64,000 nucleotides of DNA, from assembly GCA_016235595.1 (NCBI GenBank), contig JACRJX010000007.1:62001-126000 (forward strand), written 5' to 3'. How positions within the stretch are numbered: position 1 is the first letter of the stretch; every line of letters begins with the position of its first letter. The DNA comes from Verrucomicrobiota bacterium. Lineage in GTDB: Bacteria > Verrucomicrobiota > Verrucomicrobiia > CAIQCK01. Positions 33,757 through 43,600 of this stretch are shown one piece after another. A program made the position numbers and the translations under genes. The notes beneath the pieces are model-generated. The model was not told the DNA's origin. It saw only the letters and a list, made by a program, of their open reading frames with translations, and did no database searches.

Positions 33757-34638
33757 TCACTTTGCTGGTTCCGGTTTCAACATCTCTTGCGCCAGTTTGG
33801 CGGTACGTTCGGCCGCCAGATTGAGGATGCGGTTGCCGAGTTCGGCGTTGGCGGTGGCGATGTGGTCAATTCGTTCCTGCGATTGTTTCTTGAGTTGCGA
33901 GGGCAGGGCGAAGTCCTTGATCCGTTTCGCGCGCGGCAGATCCACCCATTCGGGATGCAGCGCCATCACCATCGAGGTTTCCCACTTCATGCCGTGGCCT
34001 GTGCCCAGCGGGTCTTCCTTCGCCTGCTCTCTCAAGTGATCCTGCAGAATCCTCACTGTTCCACCGCCCCAGAACCTCATGGCCCCGATGCGGCCACCGA
34101 GTTCCTTCTCAATTTGCTGAAGCAAGCTGTCCGCGGGTGCGTGTCCGCCGAAGGCGATGCAGGCTTTAAAACCGAGATCGGCGAGCGATTCCATCAGCTC
34201 GGTGTAGAGCTGCCGGCAAAGTTCGCCGCTGACCCAAAGGCTCGGCGGGAAAGTCTCCTTGGTCTTCTCGCGCAGTTCCCGCCGCGACAGGCCCGGCGGC
34301 GGGTAGGCGATGGCAAACGGCACTGGCGGAAAGACGATGCCGCCGGAGATCTTCACGGCCCGCAGGCAAATCTCATAGGCCGTGAACAAGTCCGTGCCCA
34401 GCGCGTTTTGCAGCCCGTGCTCCTCCATGCTGCCGCAGCTCCAGTAAACTATGGGCGCACGCTCAAGTTCTGCGAAGAACTCTTCCGGCAGCAGGTCTTC
34501 GTATTTGTGGGACTTCGTTTCTTTTGCCGGTGCGCGTTCCTGGGCGATGAGGTGGCCGGGCTGAATCGCAGCGACAACGGCGGCGGCGCTGCCGCGCCGG
34601 AGAAAACTTCGTCGTGACAGATGAGTCGAGTTCTTCAC
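33757..34638 (-). CDS. Creatininase family protein, Tat-exported
   Basis: A 293-residue amidohydrolase-like protein. A Tat signal (SRRSFLRRGSAAAVV) precedes the creatininase core: VYWSCGSMEEHGLQNALGTD supplies the Glu, His and Asp metal ligands, CIAFGGHAPADSL the GGH loop, and GHGMKWETSMVMALHPE the later His/Glu ligands. The family cleaves cyclic or linear amides, such as creatinine and mycofactocin precursor; the substrate here is unknown. The start is a GTG at 34638 with AAGGA upstream. It follows the acetyltransferase-like gene by 30 bases and is probably in its operon. Confidence 0.88.
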   Translation of the reverse strand: MKNSTHLSRRSFLRRGSAAAVVAAIQPGHLIAQERAPAKETKSHKYEDLLPEEFFAELERAPIVYWSCGSMEEHGLQNALGTDLFTAYEICLRAVKISGGIVFPPVPFAIAYPPPGLSRRELREKTKETFPPSLWVSGELCRQLYTELMESLADLGFKACIAFGGHAPADSLLQQIEKELGGRIGAMRFWGGGTVRILQDHLREQAKEDPLGTGHGMKWETSMVMALHPEWVDLPRAKRIKDFALPSQLKKQSQERIDHIATANAELGNRILNLAAERTAKLAQEMLKPEPAK

Positions 34639-34668
34639 AGCAGTTTCCTTGGTGAGGTGTGCGATTGA

Positions 34669-35865
34669 TCAGATGCGGACAAAAGTTCCTTTGCGATACA
34701 TGTAGCCGAGCAGCGTCCACAACACCGCCAGCGCGCCCGCCGCGAGAATCGTGTCGTGCCACGGGCCGACATAAGGTTTCAACCCGCCGAGGAAAACCTC
34801 CGACACGCGCCGAAAAGCCGAACTGCACAGCATCCACGCCATGTAGGCGAAGATCGAGTTGGCGCCGATAGCCATGAATGGCATTGTCCAACGCCGGAAG
34901 CCCCAAACGTCAACAATCAGGTAGCACGCCGCCAGCAGCAGATAGCTGATGCCGCCGGCATACAACGCGTAGGAGCTTGTCCACCGGACCTTGATGATGG
35001 GAAACCAGATGGGCCACTGGCTCCAATCGCAGCCGAACAGCCGCACGTCCGGAAACCATTCGGTGATCCATCCGCTCCAGAGGAATCCTGCCGCGAGACA
35101 GCCGGCGCCCAGCCATGCGAGGCGGGCGAGCTTTTGCTGCACGCCCAACCCGGACCGGAGCAGATGGCCGGCGAACACGCCGAGCATTGCCGTCGAGGCA
35201 TGGCCGAGGATGCCGACAACCCAGCCGATTTGATGGCCCCGCCATCTGCCAAACAACCATTCCGTCACCCAATCGCCCACGTTGCAGCCTTCGCGGAATT
35301 TTCCGATCTCGTGGCCGGGACCGGGCACGAACGCCAGCAACACCCAGTAGCCCACCAGCATGACAGCCGTGGCGATGATTTGGTTGCGCAGGTTGAGATT
35401 CAGGAACAGGACCGCGGCCACGAAATAGCCCAACGCGAGCATTTGGAGCACACTGTAGGTCAACTCGAACTTGGCGGGATTGAACGTCAACAGGCTTCCG
35501 TTAACCATCATCCCCAGCACGATCATGATGACCACGCGGATGATGAGATGTTTGTAGATCCCCGCCAGGCTGTCGCCACGGCTGAGGCGCTTGCCCAAGG
35601 CGTAAGGAATGGCGACGCCGATCATGAACAGGAACAACGGAAAAATCAGGTCGTAAAAGTGAAACCCGTCCCAAGGCACATGGCTCATCTGGACAGGAAC
35701 CCACTGCAACCACGAACAGCCGCTGGCCTCCGCTGCTGATTTTGCGACCGTGCCTCCACCGACGATCCAGAACATGTCCAGTCCGCGCAATACGTCGAGT
35801 GACGCGAGCCTTGAGTTGGATGCGACTGTGGTTGCCGCGCTCTGTGTCTTTTCCTGGGAGGCCAT
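34669..35865 (-). CDS. DUF5009/HGSNAT-like membrane acyltransferase
   Basis: About 398 residues with around ten hydrophobic helices. The opening RLASLDVLRGLDMFWI and the following HVPWDGFHFYDLIFPLFLF are characteristic of the bacterial relatives of heparan-alpha-glucosaminide N-acetyltransferase (DUF5009, NagX-like). These membrane proteins are thought to acetylate amino sugars using cytoplasmic acetyl-CoA. The ATG at 35865 is chosen as the start; an ATG at 35907 gives 14 more residues. It is the first gene of a minus-strand run, divergent from the thymidylate-synthase-like gene. The context of exported sugar enzymes supports an amino-sugar substrate. Confidence 0.85.
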   Translation of the reverse strand: MASQEKTQSAATTVASNSRLASLDVLRGLDMFWIVGGGTVAKSAAEASGCSWLQWVPVQMSHVPWDGFHFYDLIFPLFLFMIGVAIPYALGKRLSRGDSLAGIYKHLIIRVVIMIVLGMMVNGSLLTFNPAKFELTYSVLQMLALGYFVAAVLFLNLNLRNQIIATAVMLVGYWVLLAFVPGPGHEIGKFREGCNVGDWVTEWLFGRWRGHQIGWVVGILGHASTAMLGVFAGHLLRSGLGVQQKLARLAWLGAGCLAAGFLWSGWITEWFPDVRLFGCDWSQWPIWFPIIKVRWTSSYALYAGGISYLLLAACYLIVDVWGFRRWTMPFMAIGANSIFAYMAWMLCSSAFRRVSEVFLGGLKPYVGPWHDTILAAGALAVLWTLLGYMYRKGTFVRI

Positions 35866-36134
35866 AACCTCAACTTTCGCTTTTGCGGGGTGGTTGTCGC
35901 AGTTCATTTGCGCAATCAGGACCGCAGGACGTTGAATCCGGCACAGATTACGCCGCAGTCAGGGCGGTTCAAAGCAGAATCCTTTCGCGCTGGGAGTATT
36001 CCCTGTCGGAGTGCTCAACGCATTCTTCCTGGCTCACAATTGTCGAAGGTTGCAGAGATGAAGGTTGAACGTGATGATGGGGCGTGGTAAAGACGCGTCC
36101 AATTGTTTGCGGCAAAACAGTCACCGAACACTCT

Positions 36135-36971
36135 ATGAAAGGTATACCAATCCTCCACGTCGAGGCCAACTGCATCGCCCGCGCCTGGGAACTCTCGCTC
36201 ATCGAGTTGCACAAGAATGGATGCAACGTCAAAACCGAATACGACAAGCCGAGCGACCCGCCCAGCAAGGACGCCACCATGATGATCACGATCACCGAGC
36301 CACTCTCGGAGCCGATGATCCACATGGATTTCCCTGGTGGGCCGGTGGAACTCCAGGAATACGTCATGGAGGTGCTCGAAGGCATCAAGGATCACCTTGT
36401 GCGCGACCCGAACGACCCGAAGGACACGCGCTGGGAGTACACCTACCACCAGCGGTTGTTTGGCTACACCGTGCCGGGAATGAAACCGGTGGATCAGATC
36501 GAGACGGTTTGCCGCAAGCTGGCCAAGACGCCGCACACGCGCCGCGCGCAAGCGGTGACGTGGAAGGTCTGGGAGGACAATGACTGTTACGATCCAGCGT
36601 GCCTCCAGAGCATTTGGTGCCGTATTTTGGAAGAGGAGGCCGACCAGCCGGTGCTGAGCATGAATGTCCGCTTCCGCTCCAACGACGCCTACAAAGCCGC
36701 GTTCATGAACATGTTCGCGCTGGTGCAGTTGCAGAAGAAGATCGCCGCGCGCGTCTCGGAGTTGATAGGACGTGAGGTGGCGGTGGGACGCTACTGCCAC
36801 ATGGCCGACAGCTATCACATCTACGGCTCCTACTTCCGTGAGTTCGAGGGCCGGTTCCTCGGCGCACTCCAAAAACGCACGTTCGAGCAGCGCACCATGC
36901 GTTACGACGATGTGAAGGACATGATGGATGAAGCGCGCCCGATGCTGCTGGAAAAGGCCAAGAACATGTGA
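36135..36971 (+). CDS. Thymidylate-synthase-superfamily protein, divergent
   Basis: A 278-residue protein. Its C-terminal half aligns by motif with ThyA: Cys156 in DPACLQ at the nucleophile position (PPCH in ThyA), RSND (181-184) for the RS.D phosphate-binding motif, Asn192 in AFMNMFAL, and DSYHIY (225-230) for D.H.Y. The residue after the nucleophile is Leu instead of His, as in some archaeal enzymes, and the N-terminal 130 residues are unlike bacterial ThyA. It could make dTMP or modify a related pyrimidine nucleotide. ATG 36135 precedes the conserved start of the fold. No folate gene is adjacent. Confidence 0.72.
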   Translation: MKGIPILHVEANCIARAWELSLIELHKNGCNVKTEYDKPSDPPSKDATMMITITEPLSEPMIHMDFPGGPVELQEYVMEVLEGIKDHLVRDPNDPKDTRWEYTYHQRLFGYTVPGMKPVDQIETVCRKLAKTPHTRRAQAVTWKVWEDNDCYDPACLQSIWCRILEEEADQPVLSMNVRFRSNDAYKAAFMNMFALVQLQKKIAARVSELIGREVAVGRYCHMADSYHIYGSYFREFEGRFLGALQKRTFEQRTMRYDDVKDMMDEARPMLLEKAKNM

Positions 36972-36995
36972 CGCCGCGCCGGAAGCGCGACGCGG

Positions 36996-37631
36996 TCAGA
37001 GCGTGCCGATTTCGGCGAACGAATTCACCACGCGCTCCGCTCCACGGAGTTTCTCGCGGTCGTAGGTTGTGGTGATGGCAATACACCTCATGCCCGCCCG
37101 CCGTGCCGCTTCCACGCCGTGCGGCGCATCCTCAATCACGAGACAGTTCTCAGGCTTTGAACCCAGCTGGCTCGCCGCGTGGAGGAAGATGTCCGGGTTG
37201 GGCTTCGAGCGAAGACCGAGCGCGGTTAGTGCGAAGATTCTTCCGCCAAACAGTTCCGACAAGCGCAGCCGCCGGTCGGCAATCCGCAGCAATTCCCCCG
37301 CCATCGCCGTGGCAACGCAGGTCTTAAAGGCCGGCCGAACGCGTTGGAAGAACTCCATGAAACCGGCGATGAATTCCACCTGCTCCTCAAGCTGGCGCCG
37401 GACCAGTTCCATGCGCTCTTCGGAAAGCAATCGGGTGTTGCCCGAAATGCCGCACTCTGCCTTTGTAATCTCGATTGCTTTCAACGCGTCGCACCCGCTG
37501 AGCAGGTGTTTGAGCTTGGCGCGGTCGTAAACGACGCCGCGCCGGCGCAGGAACTCCTCCTGTGCCTTGTCCCACATCGGTTCGGTGTCAATGACGACAC
37601 CCTCCGCGTCGAAAATGATCGTCTCAATCAT
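36996..37631 (-). CDS. HAD family hydrolase, beta-phosphoglucomutase/phosphatase-like
   Basis: A 211-residue HAD phosphatase with a small helical cap. Motif I reads [11 protein letters not shown]: Asp8 is the nucleophile, but the general acid/base position two residues on is Glu10 instead of Asp. Later motifs are [15 protein letters not shown] and [19 protein letters not shown] with the metal-binding acidic residues, so the enzyme is probably active, perhaps slower. The family includes sugar-phosphate phosphatases and mutases. Its ATG overlaps the stop of the upstream DUF218 gene by 4 bases, so they are co-translated. Confidence 0.9.
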   Translation of the reverse strand: MIETIIFDAEGVVIDTEPMWDKAQEEFLRRRGVVYDRAKLKHLLSGCDALKAIEITKAECGISGNTRLLSEERMELVRRQLEEQVEFIAGFMEFFQRVRPAFKTCVATAMAGELLRIADRRLRLSELFGGRIFALTALGLRSKPNPDIFLHAASQLGSKPENCLVIEDAPHGVEAARRAGMRCIAITTTYDREKLRGAERVVNSFAEIGTL

Positions 37632-38329
37632 CGGGTGCTCGTGGGTGCGGTTTGCGGTTCCTTGGGGGACGAGAACACAAACCGGGCGTAGAGGTAGGCA
37701 ATCGCCTCGTCAGTCACCAGCCGCACGCCCAGGCTGGTCTTATACCAATGCTTCGGGTCGTAGTCGCGGTCCTCGATGGCAATGATTCCTACGCGCGTGT
37801 TTCCGCCAAATACTTTCTGAAAAAGCAGCCAGCTCCGCCGTGAGTGAGCACCGAGCGATACGACATTGAGGTTCGCCGGCATCGCGTTGTGTCGCCGCAG
37901 CCAGTTGTTCAGAGCCACTGCTGCGGCATGGGTGCGATCCTGCCGCACCGGTGACGATGGCACGGCTTGGACAGTCTCGCGGTCCAAGCCCATGCGAAGC
38001 AATATGGTCGCGCCGAGTTCCGCGTAGGTTTTGTATTCGGAGAGGTGTGAGCCTTGCTCCAGAGGTCCTCCTGTGACATACACCTTTTTATAGGGGTGCC
38101 GTTTGAATTCAACGACAGTCTCCTCAAAGAGATAATCTGGCGCCCATCCTTCGACGACAAGCACTTCGCCAGCCGCCGGGGCCGTGACCGTCAGGAAAGA
38201 ATGCAGGTTCCCCACCACGATCACTGCCAGCGTCATCGCCGTCACCAGCATCAGCGCCCAGCCGCGCAACGTCGGGACCAGACACTCCCGCCGCTGGAGC
38301 AATCCCCAAAATGGTTTGTGCGGTTTCAT
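37628..38329 (-). CDS. DUF218/YdcF-ElyC-like membrane-anchored protein
   Basis: About 233 residues: one N-terminal membrane helix ([19 protein letters not shown]) followed by a DUF218 fold with [26 protein letters not shown] and a conserved [15 protein letters not shown] block. Related proteins (SanA, ElyC, YdcF) affect envelope integrity, but their reaction is unknown. The ATG at 38329 is preceded by AGAGGAAG; a TTG 15 bases upstream is the alternative. It is the first gene of a pair with the HAD hydrolase. Confidence 0.8.
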   Translation of the reverse strand: MKPHKPFWGLLQRRECLVPTLRGWALMLVTAMTLAVIVVGNLHSFLTVTAPAAGEVLVVEGWAPDYLFEETVVEFKRHPYKKVYVTGGPLEQGSHLSEYKTYAELGATILLRMGLDRETVQAVPSSPVRQDRTHAAAVALNNWLRRHNAMPANLNVVSLGAHSRRSWLLFQKVFGGNTRVGIIAIEDRDYDPKHWYKTSLGVRLVTDEAIAYLYARFVFSSPKEPQTAPTSTR

Positions 38330-38535
38330 GTTCTTCCTCTTCAAGATGCCTGCAATCTTCAGAGACCATCAAGGAGGATCGCTGCCGGGACGGCAAATGC
38401 CCCGGTGAGAACTCGAATCACGCGTCTTCCATTCACGTCTGCAAGCATGTCTCGCCGATAGTCAAGGCGCAAGCGCGAGGTTAGCTGGATGGGGGCATAA
38501 CTCGGCACGCGCCAAGAAAGAAATGCGCGAGGCAA

Positions 38536-38596
38536 CCCCTCACCCGGCCTTCGGCCACCCTCTCCCCATCGGATGGGGAGAGGGCTGGGTGAGGGG
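38536..38596. repeat. REP-like nested palindrome in a divergent intergenic region
   Basis: The 424-base gap before pxpA holds a large nested inverted repeat. Outer arms are CCCCTCACCC (38536-38545) and GGGTGAGGGG (38587-38596). Inner arms are CCCTCTCCCCATC (38558-38570) and GATGGGGAGAGGG (38572-38584). The left half also contains GGCC-TTC-GGCC. Similar CCCTCACCC...CCCTCTCCCC blocks recur between genes in many bacteria. Nothing else was recognised in the rest of the gap. Confidence 0.8.
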
Positions 38597-38753
38597 GCTT
38601 CGGAGTGCGATTCGCGCATGATTCAAATGGTGCGTGTGCCGAGTTGCGCCCGCTGGAGGGTCAACCGTGTCCCGACCGCGATTTCTTCAAAGAGCAAGGT
38701 TTCAGCTTGCAGCGCGGGGCGGGAATACGTAAACACGCATCTCCGTTCTTGGT

Positions 38754-39482
38754 ATGAAACTCGACCTCAACTGTGATCTGGGTGAAGGCGAAGCGTTGGC
38801 ACGGACGCGGGCGTTGATGCGATGGATCTCATCGGCCAACGTCGCCTGTGGCGGCCACGCCGGCAACCTTGCCACAATGAAGGCATGTGTTGGGATGGCC
38901 TCGCAGTTCTGTGTGAGGCTCGGCGCGCATCCGGGGCCGTTGAGCCGCGGCGACTTCGGCCGGACGCCGGTCAAGGTCACACCAGACGAAATGGAATTGT
39001 TGCTGCTCCAGCAGGTCGGCTCGCTGGATCGGTTGGCGCGCGCCGAAGGCGTGAAGCTGCATCATGTGAAGCTGCACGGCGCGCTCTACCACGCGAGCGA
39101 GACCAACGGCGCGGTGGCCCGGCGCTACGTGGAGACCGTGAAGCGTTGCTGGCCCGGCACCAAGATCTACGCGAAGGCTGGCGGACGCGTGGCGGCGCTC
39201 GCGCGGCGCGTGGGCGTGACAGCGTGGGAGGAAGCTTACATTGACCGTGGCTATCGCAACGACGGCTCGCTGGTGCCGCGCGGCGAACGCGGCGCGCTCT
39301 GGACTGATATTGACGACGTGGTGGAGCGGGTCTGCGTGTTGCTGGCCAGCGGCACCATCGCAACCGAATCCGGCAAACGATTGCCGTGCCACCCGAACAC
39401 GCTGTGTGTTCACTCCGACACGCCGAACGTGGCTTTCATCGCGCGCGCCGTGGCGCGGTTGTTGCATCTTTGCGAACGGTAA
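38754..39482 (+). CDS. pxpA: LamB/YcsF family, 5-oxoprolinase subunit A
   Basis: A 242-residue protein of the PxpA family, part of the ATP-dependent 5-oxoproline hydrolase. Conserved blocks are all present: DLNCDLGE at the N-terminus, ANVACGGHAGN, GAHPGPLSRGDFGRTP, VKLHGALYH, EAYIDRGYRNDGSLVPRG and LCVHSDTP. It is normally encoded with pxpB and pxpC; neither is next to it here, so the partners must lie elsewhere or the protein works alone. Length and start are typical. It starts 78 bases before the exported protein gene 39561, on the same strand. Confidence 0.9.
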   Translation: MKLDLNCDLGEGEALARTRALMRWISSANVACGGHAGNLATMKACVGMASQFCVRLGAHPGPLSRGDFGRTPVKVTPDEMELLLLQQVGSLDRLARAEGVKLHHVKLHGALYHASETNGAVARRYVETVKRCWPGTKIYAKAGGRVAALARRVGVTAWEEAYIDRGYRNDGSLVPRGERGALWTDIDDVVERVCVLLASGTIATESGKRLPCHPNTLCVHSDTPNVAFIARAVARLLHLCER

Positions 39483-39560
39483 CGGTTCTTGGCGCGGTTC
39501 CAGCTTCTTCGATGTGGTGTGGGGTGGACATTGACGCCGATGTCCGGTAAATCTCGCGGC

Positions 39561-40643
39561 ATGAGAAAGACCGCTTTCTTGCTCGCCTTGTTTGTTGGCA
39601 CTCAGATTGTGTTTGTCTCTCACGCGCTTGCAGCGCCTATCGAGTTCACCGTCACCGAAACCACCGGCTTGCGGCGATTCGGTTATCCAGTCACCGCGTC
39701 GCTGGAAGCTCCGCAAGGCGCGCTGCGCGACGCAGCGATGGGGCGGTTGCTCGACGCGAAAGGCAAAAGGGTGGCGGCGCAGTTCACAGCCATGTCGAAG
39801 TGGCCTGACGGTTCCGTGCGCGGGCTGGACGTGGATTTCACGTCGAGCATCGGCCCGAAGGGAACCGACGCGTATTGCGTGGAACTCTCCGGAGGAACAG
39901 CCCAGCCAGGCGGGCGAGGACTGGGCGTGACGGAGACGGCAGACGAAATCACTGTGGCATCGAACGCCATCGCCCACAAAATCCGCCGCGACGGCAAGCC
40001 GCTGCTGACCTCCCTCATCAACGGCAAGACCGAGTTCGTCGCGTCCGACGGCATCACAACCACGCTGGCGTCGGGCAAGGCAGAGGTGCTCAAGCGCGGG
40101 CCGTTCAACGTGACGGTGCGGCTCGGCGCGGTGACGCTCGAATACGTCAGCAGCAAATCGTGGGTGAAGATCACACAGCGGGCGGCGAAACCGACACTTC
40201 TTGCCGTGGATGCGCACTTCGCATTGCCGGAGCCGCCAGTGCTTTGGGACTTCGGCGTCGAGAGCTGGCTCTACGGGTACTTCCGCAAGCCCAATGAAGC
40301 GCTCGTGTTGCGACAGGATGCGGCCGGCTGGCGAGTGCTGACGGGCGTGGCCGAGCCGTCCTCGATTTACGCGTCGGGCAAGCATTGCGAAGGCTGGGGC
40401 CATCTGGCCGACAAACAGCGTGTGGTGGCGTTCGGCATGGCGGACTTCGGCGCGGGTGGCGAGCCGGCCTTTCGTCTTGGCGCTGACGGTCGTTTCCGCG
40501 CGGCAGCGCAACGTCAGGAACTGACGGTTTATTTCCACGTCGTCGGCCAGCCGGTGCAGGTTACAGCGTTGACCAGCCCGCCGAGTATGCTGGCGCCACT
40601 GGTTGTCGCTGTAAAAAGTAGTCACAAGGCCCGTTGCATATGA
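39561..40643 (+). CDS. Exported barrel-like protein of unknown function
   Basis: About 360 residues with a Sec signal (RKTAFLLALFVGTQIVFVSH). The body is all-beta in appearance: EFTVTETTGLRRFGYPVTAS, QFTAMSKWPDGSVRGLDVDF and RRDGKPLLTSLINGKTEF. This resembles the N-terminal barrel of exported carbohydrate-active proteins, though no catalytic residues can be named. Its stop overlaps the start of the next gene (ATGA at 40640-40643), so the two products are made together and probably act on the same substrate. Start ATG 39561 is chosen because it directly precedes the signal peptide; 39540 is possible. Confidence 0.65.
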   Translation: MRKTAFLLALFVGTQIVFVSHALAAPIEFTVTETTGLRRFGYPVTASLEAPQGALRDAAMGRLLDAKGKRVAAQFTAMSKWPDGSVRGLDVDFTSSIGPKGTDAYCVELSGGTAQPGGRGLGVTETADEITVASNAIAHKIRRDGKPLLTSLINGKTEFVASDGITTTLASGKAEVLKRGPFNVTVRLGAVTLEYVSSKSWVKITQRAAKPTLLAVDAHFALPEPPVLWDFGVESWLYGYFRKPNEALVLRQDAAGWRVLTGVAEPSSIYASGKHCEGWGHLADKQRVVAFGMADFGAGGEPAFRLGADGRFRAAAQRQELTVYFHVVGQPVQVTALTSPPSMLAPLVVAVKSSHKARCI

Positions 40644-43600
40644 AGAATCACCGACTGTCTGCCGTCGCTTTTCTCCTCACTGCAATTTGGTTTCAACCTC
40701 CGTTGGCAACCGCCGCTTGGGAGAATCTGCCGCTCACGCCAGGGCGTGTCGTAATTCACGACCCAGAACTGGAGGTGGACGCGGGGCAAACGTGGACGAG
40801 ACGCATCGAGGCGCTGAAGTTTGGCGATGACGAGCGGCCCGTGCTCGCGTTGCGCGCCCGGACGCAGACCAAGGGTTCCGGCGGCGGCTGCAACTATGTG
40901 ATGCAGGTATTGCTCGATAACGTGCCTCTGGGCGGAACGCTGCTGCGGCCCAGGCTGCTGAACAAGCCGGTGCATTTCGACCCGCCGCGCACGCAATATC
41001 ATTTCCAGTGGTTTGACCCTGTGCGGCAGGGCTGGCAAACGATTTTTGGCCGCGACTACGCGTCAAACTGGGCCGGCACCGGGCACGATTTTGAGTTCGT
41101 GTTCGATCTCACGGGATTGGTGAACAGCGGCGAGCCAACGACGTTGTCGTTCCGTCACCTGATTCCATCATTGCCCGGCGTGATGAAACTCGATCGCGTG
41201 CCGCTGGTGCTCGACCACGTGACACTCGGCGTGATGAAGGCGGCGGATGTGGAACGTTTGCGGCGCGACGCGCAAAAAGGCGCGGCGATTCGCGAGGCAT
41301 CGGTGGAAACAAAACTGGCGGCCAACGCCAAGCCGGGCGACCGCGCTTACGAAATCGTCTGGTCGGGCCGCAAGGAATCGCCACCGGCCCAGGTTGCGTT
41401 CGAGGATTTGCACGGCTGGAAGGTGAACGTGCTGGGCGATGCGAAGGTGGCGCTCGCTGCGTCGGTGGAACACTTGCTCTGGCGCAAGCAGGTGGCGAAG
41501 CTCAGCTATGCTGGAGGCGGCAGAAATTCCGTCATCGTGTTGCGTCCGCCACAGCCCGTGGTGATCCCCGAGAAGTTTGACGCGGCGAACCTCTGGCTCT
41601 ACGGCGCGTTCGACCGCTACAAGGATCGGCATCCGCGGTTTGTTGCACTGCTGGAAGATGCGGGCGGGCGCGAGTTCGAGTTGGACCTTGGCCCGCTCAA
41701 CTCTTGTTACTGGAATCTGCTGCACGGTGTGCTCGACTCAAAATCGGTCGCCCGCGCGCGGTTCCCAATGAAGCTCATGGCGTTGACGATGGAGCACGAC
41801 AACGCACCCGCGGAGCGAAGCGTTTATCTCGAATCGCTGACGTTTTATCAGCAAAACCGCAGGCCGTTCGCCAAACTCGACAAGTCCAAGCGGTCCGTCT
41901 TCCCGGCTTCTGACGACGGCATGCTGCCGACGCCGCCCAAGAATGTGAAGGTCAGCGCGAAAGCGCTGGATGGTGGCGCGGAGTTTCTCTCGGAGGGGCA
42001 GGGCGGCACGCTGCGCTTCTGTGTGCGGCTTGCTGAGGGCTTTCTGAATGGAGTCACGGCGCAATGGGAAAACGGCCCGATGTTTCGGCCTCTGGACGGC
42101 GGCGGCATGTCGCTCGATTTTGGAGAAGGTGAATATCTGCCCGCGCCCGGCGAGGCGAAGTTGGTGTCGTCGCAGTTGAAGGGCGGGAAACTGTCGGCAC
42201 GTTGGCGGATGCAGCACGGGACGAACGCCGTTGAATGGACTGCCAGTTACTCGCTTCGAGGGCGCAGTCTGATTGTGGACATGACGTGTGCCGGTGGCAC
42301 TGCGGCTGGGGTTACGCTCGGCCATGTCGCCGGTTTGCCCACCCCCCGCGGCATCGAAGTGCCTTACCTCATGATGGGCCGCAAACCGGGCCCGTGGATC
42401 GCTTGCGCGGGCGGCCTGTTCGTCTCAGTCCTGCCGGACTGGTATCACAGCGATTTCTCCAGCGTAAACGCGACCGTGACGCCGCCGGCCAACGATCGGA
42501 TCGGCTTGTTCAAGGGGACGGTTTATACGTCGCTCACCAACGGCCGGCGAAACGATTTGCGTGAACGCGTGCTGGTCACGGTCTCGCCGGAGTTTGCCGA
42601 CACGCTGCCCAACGCGCGCAATCGTGTCTCGCCGAACCGGGAACGGCTCGCGCCATATGCTTTTTTCATGGGCCGCGCGTGGACGCAGAATTTCTACTCT
42701 ACGTTGAAGCGCCACGGGATTGACCACTTGATCGCCTGCGACTTCGCCGGCGTGTTGTGCGACGACTACTCGGAGGGTTTTGCAGACCGTTGGCGGCCGC
42801 ATCCGAAGTTCACGATTCCACAGGTGCAGGATTTTCGCCGCGCCATCAAGTCGCTGGGTTACCTGTTCGGTTTCTACATTGATTCGACCGATTACTGGCC
42901 CGGCAACGAGTGGTTCGATGAAAACAAAGTTTCGCTGACAGCGGAGGGCGATTTCCGCGATGCATGGTTTGGCAACTTCGCCGCGAAGCCCAACGCCATG
43001 CCGCTGCTCGTGAAAATGACGGGGCAGAAGGTCAGACAGCACTATCCGGCCGACTGCGTTTACCTCGACGTGCACACCAACCGCGACCTGACCGCGCTGG
43101 ATTACGAGGCCGGCGTCGAGGGTGCGGGCATGGCGCGGCCGCAGGTGATCGCGAATGGCGACTGCATCCTCGAAGCGCGCAAGTGGTATGGCTCGACCGT
43201 TAGCGAAGGCATCTCACGATGGCTTTATGCCGGCGTATGCGACATGGACTACGCGACGTTGGTGGCATCGAAACCTGCGCCCGACCTGCCGCCGCTGGTG
43301 GATTTCGATCTGTTGAAGATTCATCCCTTCGAACACGGCATGATGATGGGTTATGCGCCGAGTGCGTTCTTCGGCCAGAACGTCCGCACCGGTCTGCATA
43401 CGGATGGCGGTCGTGGCGCCGCGCCGCTGGACTTCTACCGCTATGTCTCGGCGAGTCTCGCGTATGGACATATGCTCATTCTGGGCTACGGCTACGCGCC
43501 GCCGTTGTCGCGGTTCATCCACTACTACGCAGTCATGCAGGGCGTGCAGCGCGAGTATCTTGCCGACACAGTCGCGGCCATTCATTATCACAATGGCGTC

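Noticed and set aside
38573..38776. A 67-codon plus-strand frame before pxpA
   Set aside because: It starts inside the REP-like palindrome and runs into the pxpA start; composition is not gene-like.
38829..40625. A 598-codon minus-strand frame opposite pxpA and the exported barrel gene
   Set aside because: PxpA motifs on the plus strand are unambiguous; the antisense product has no family features.
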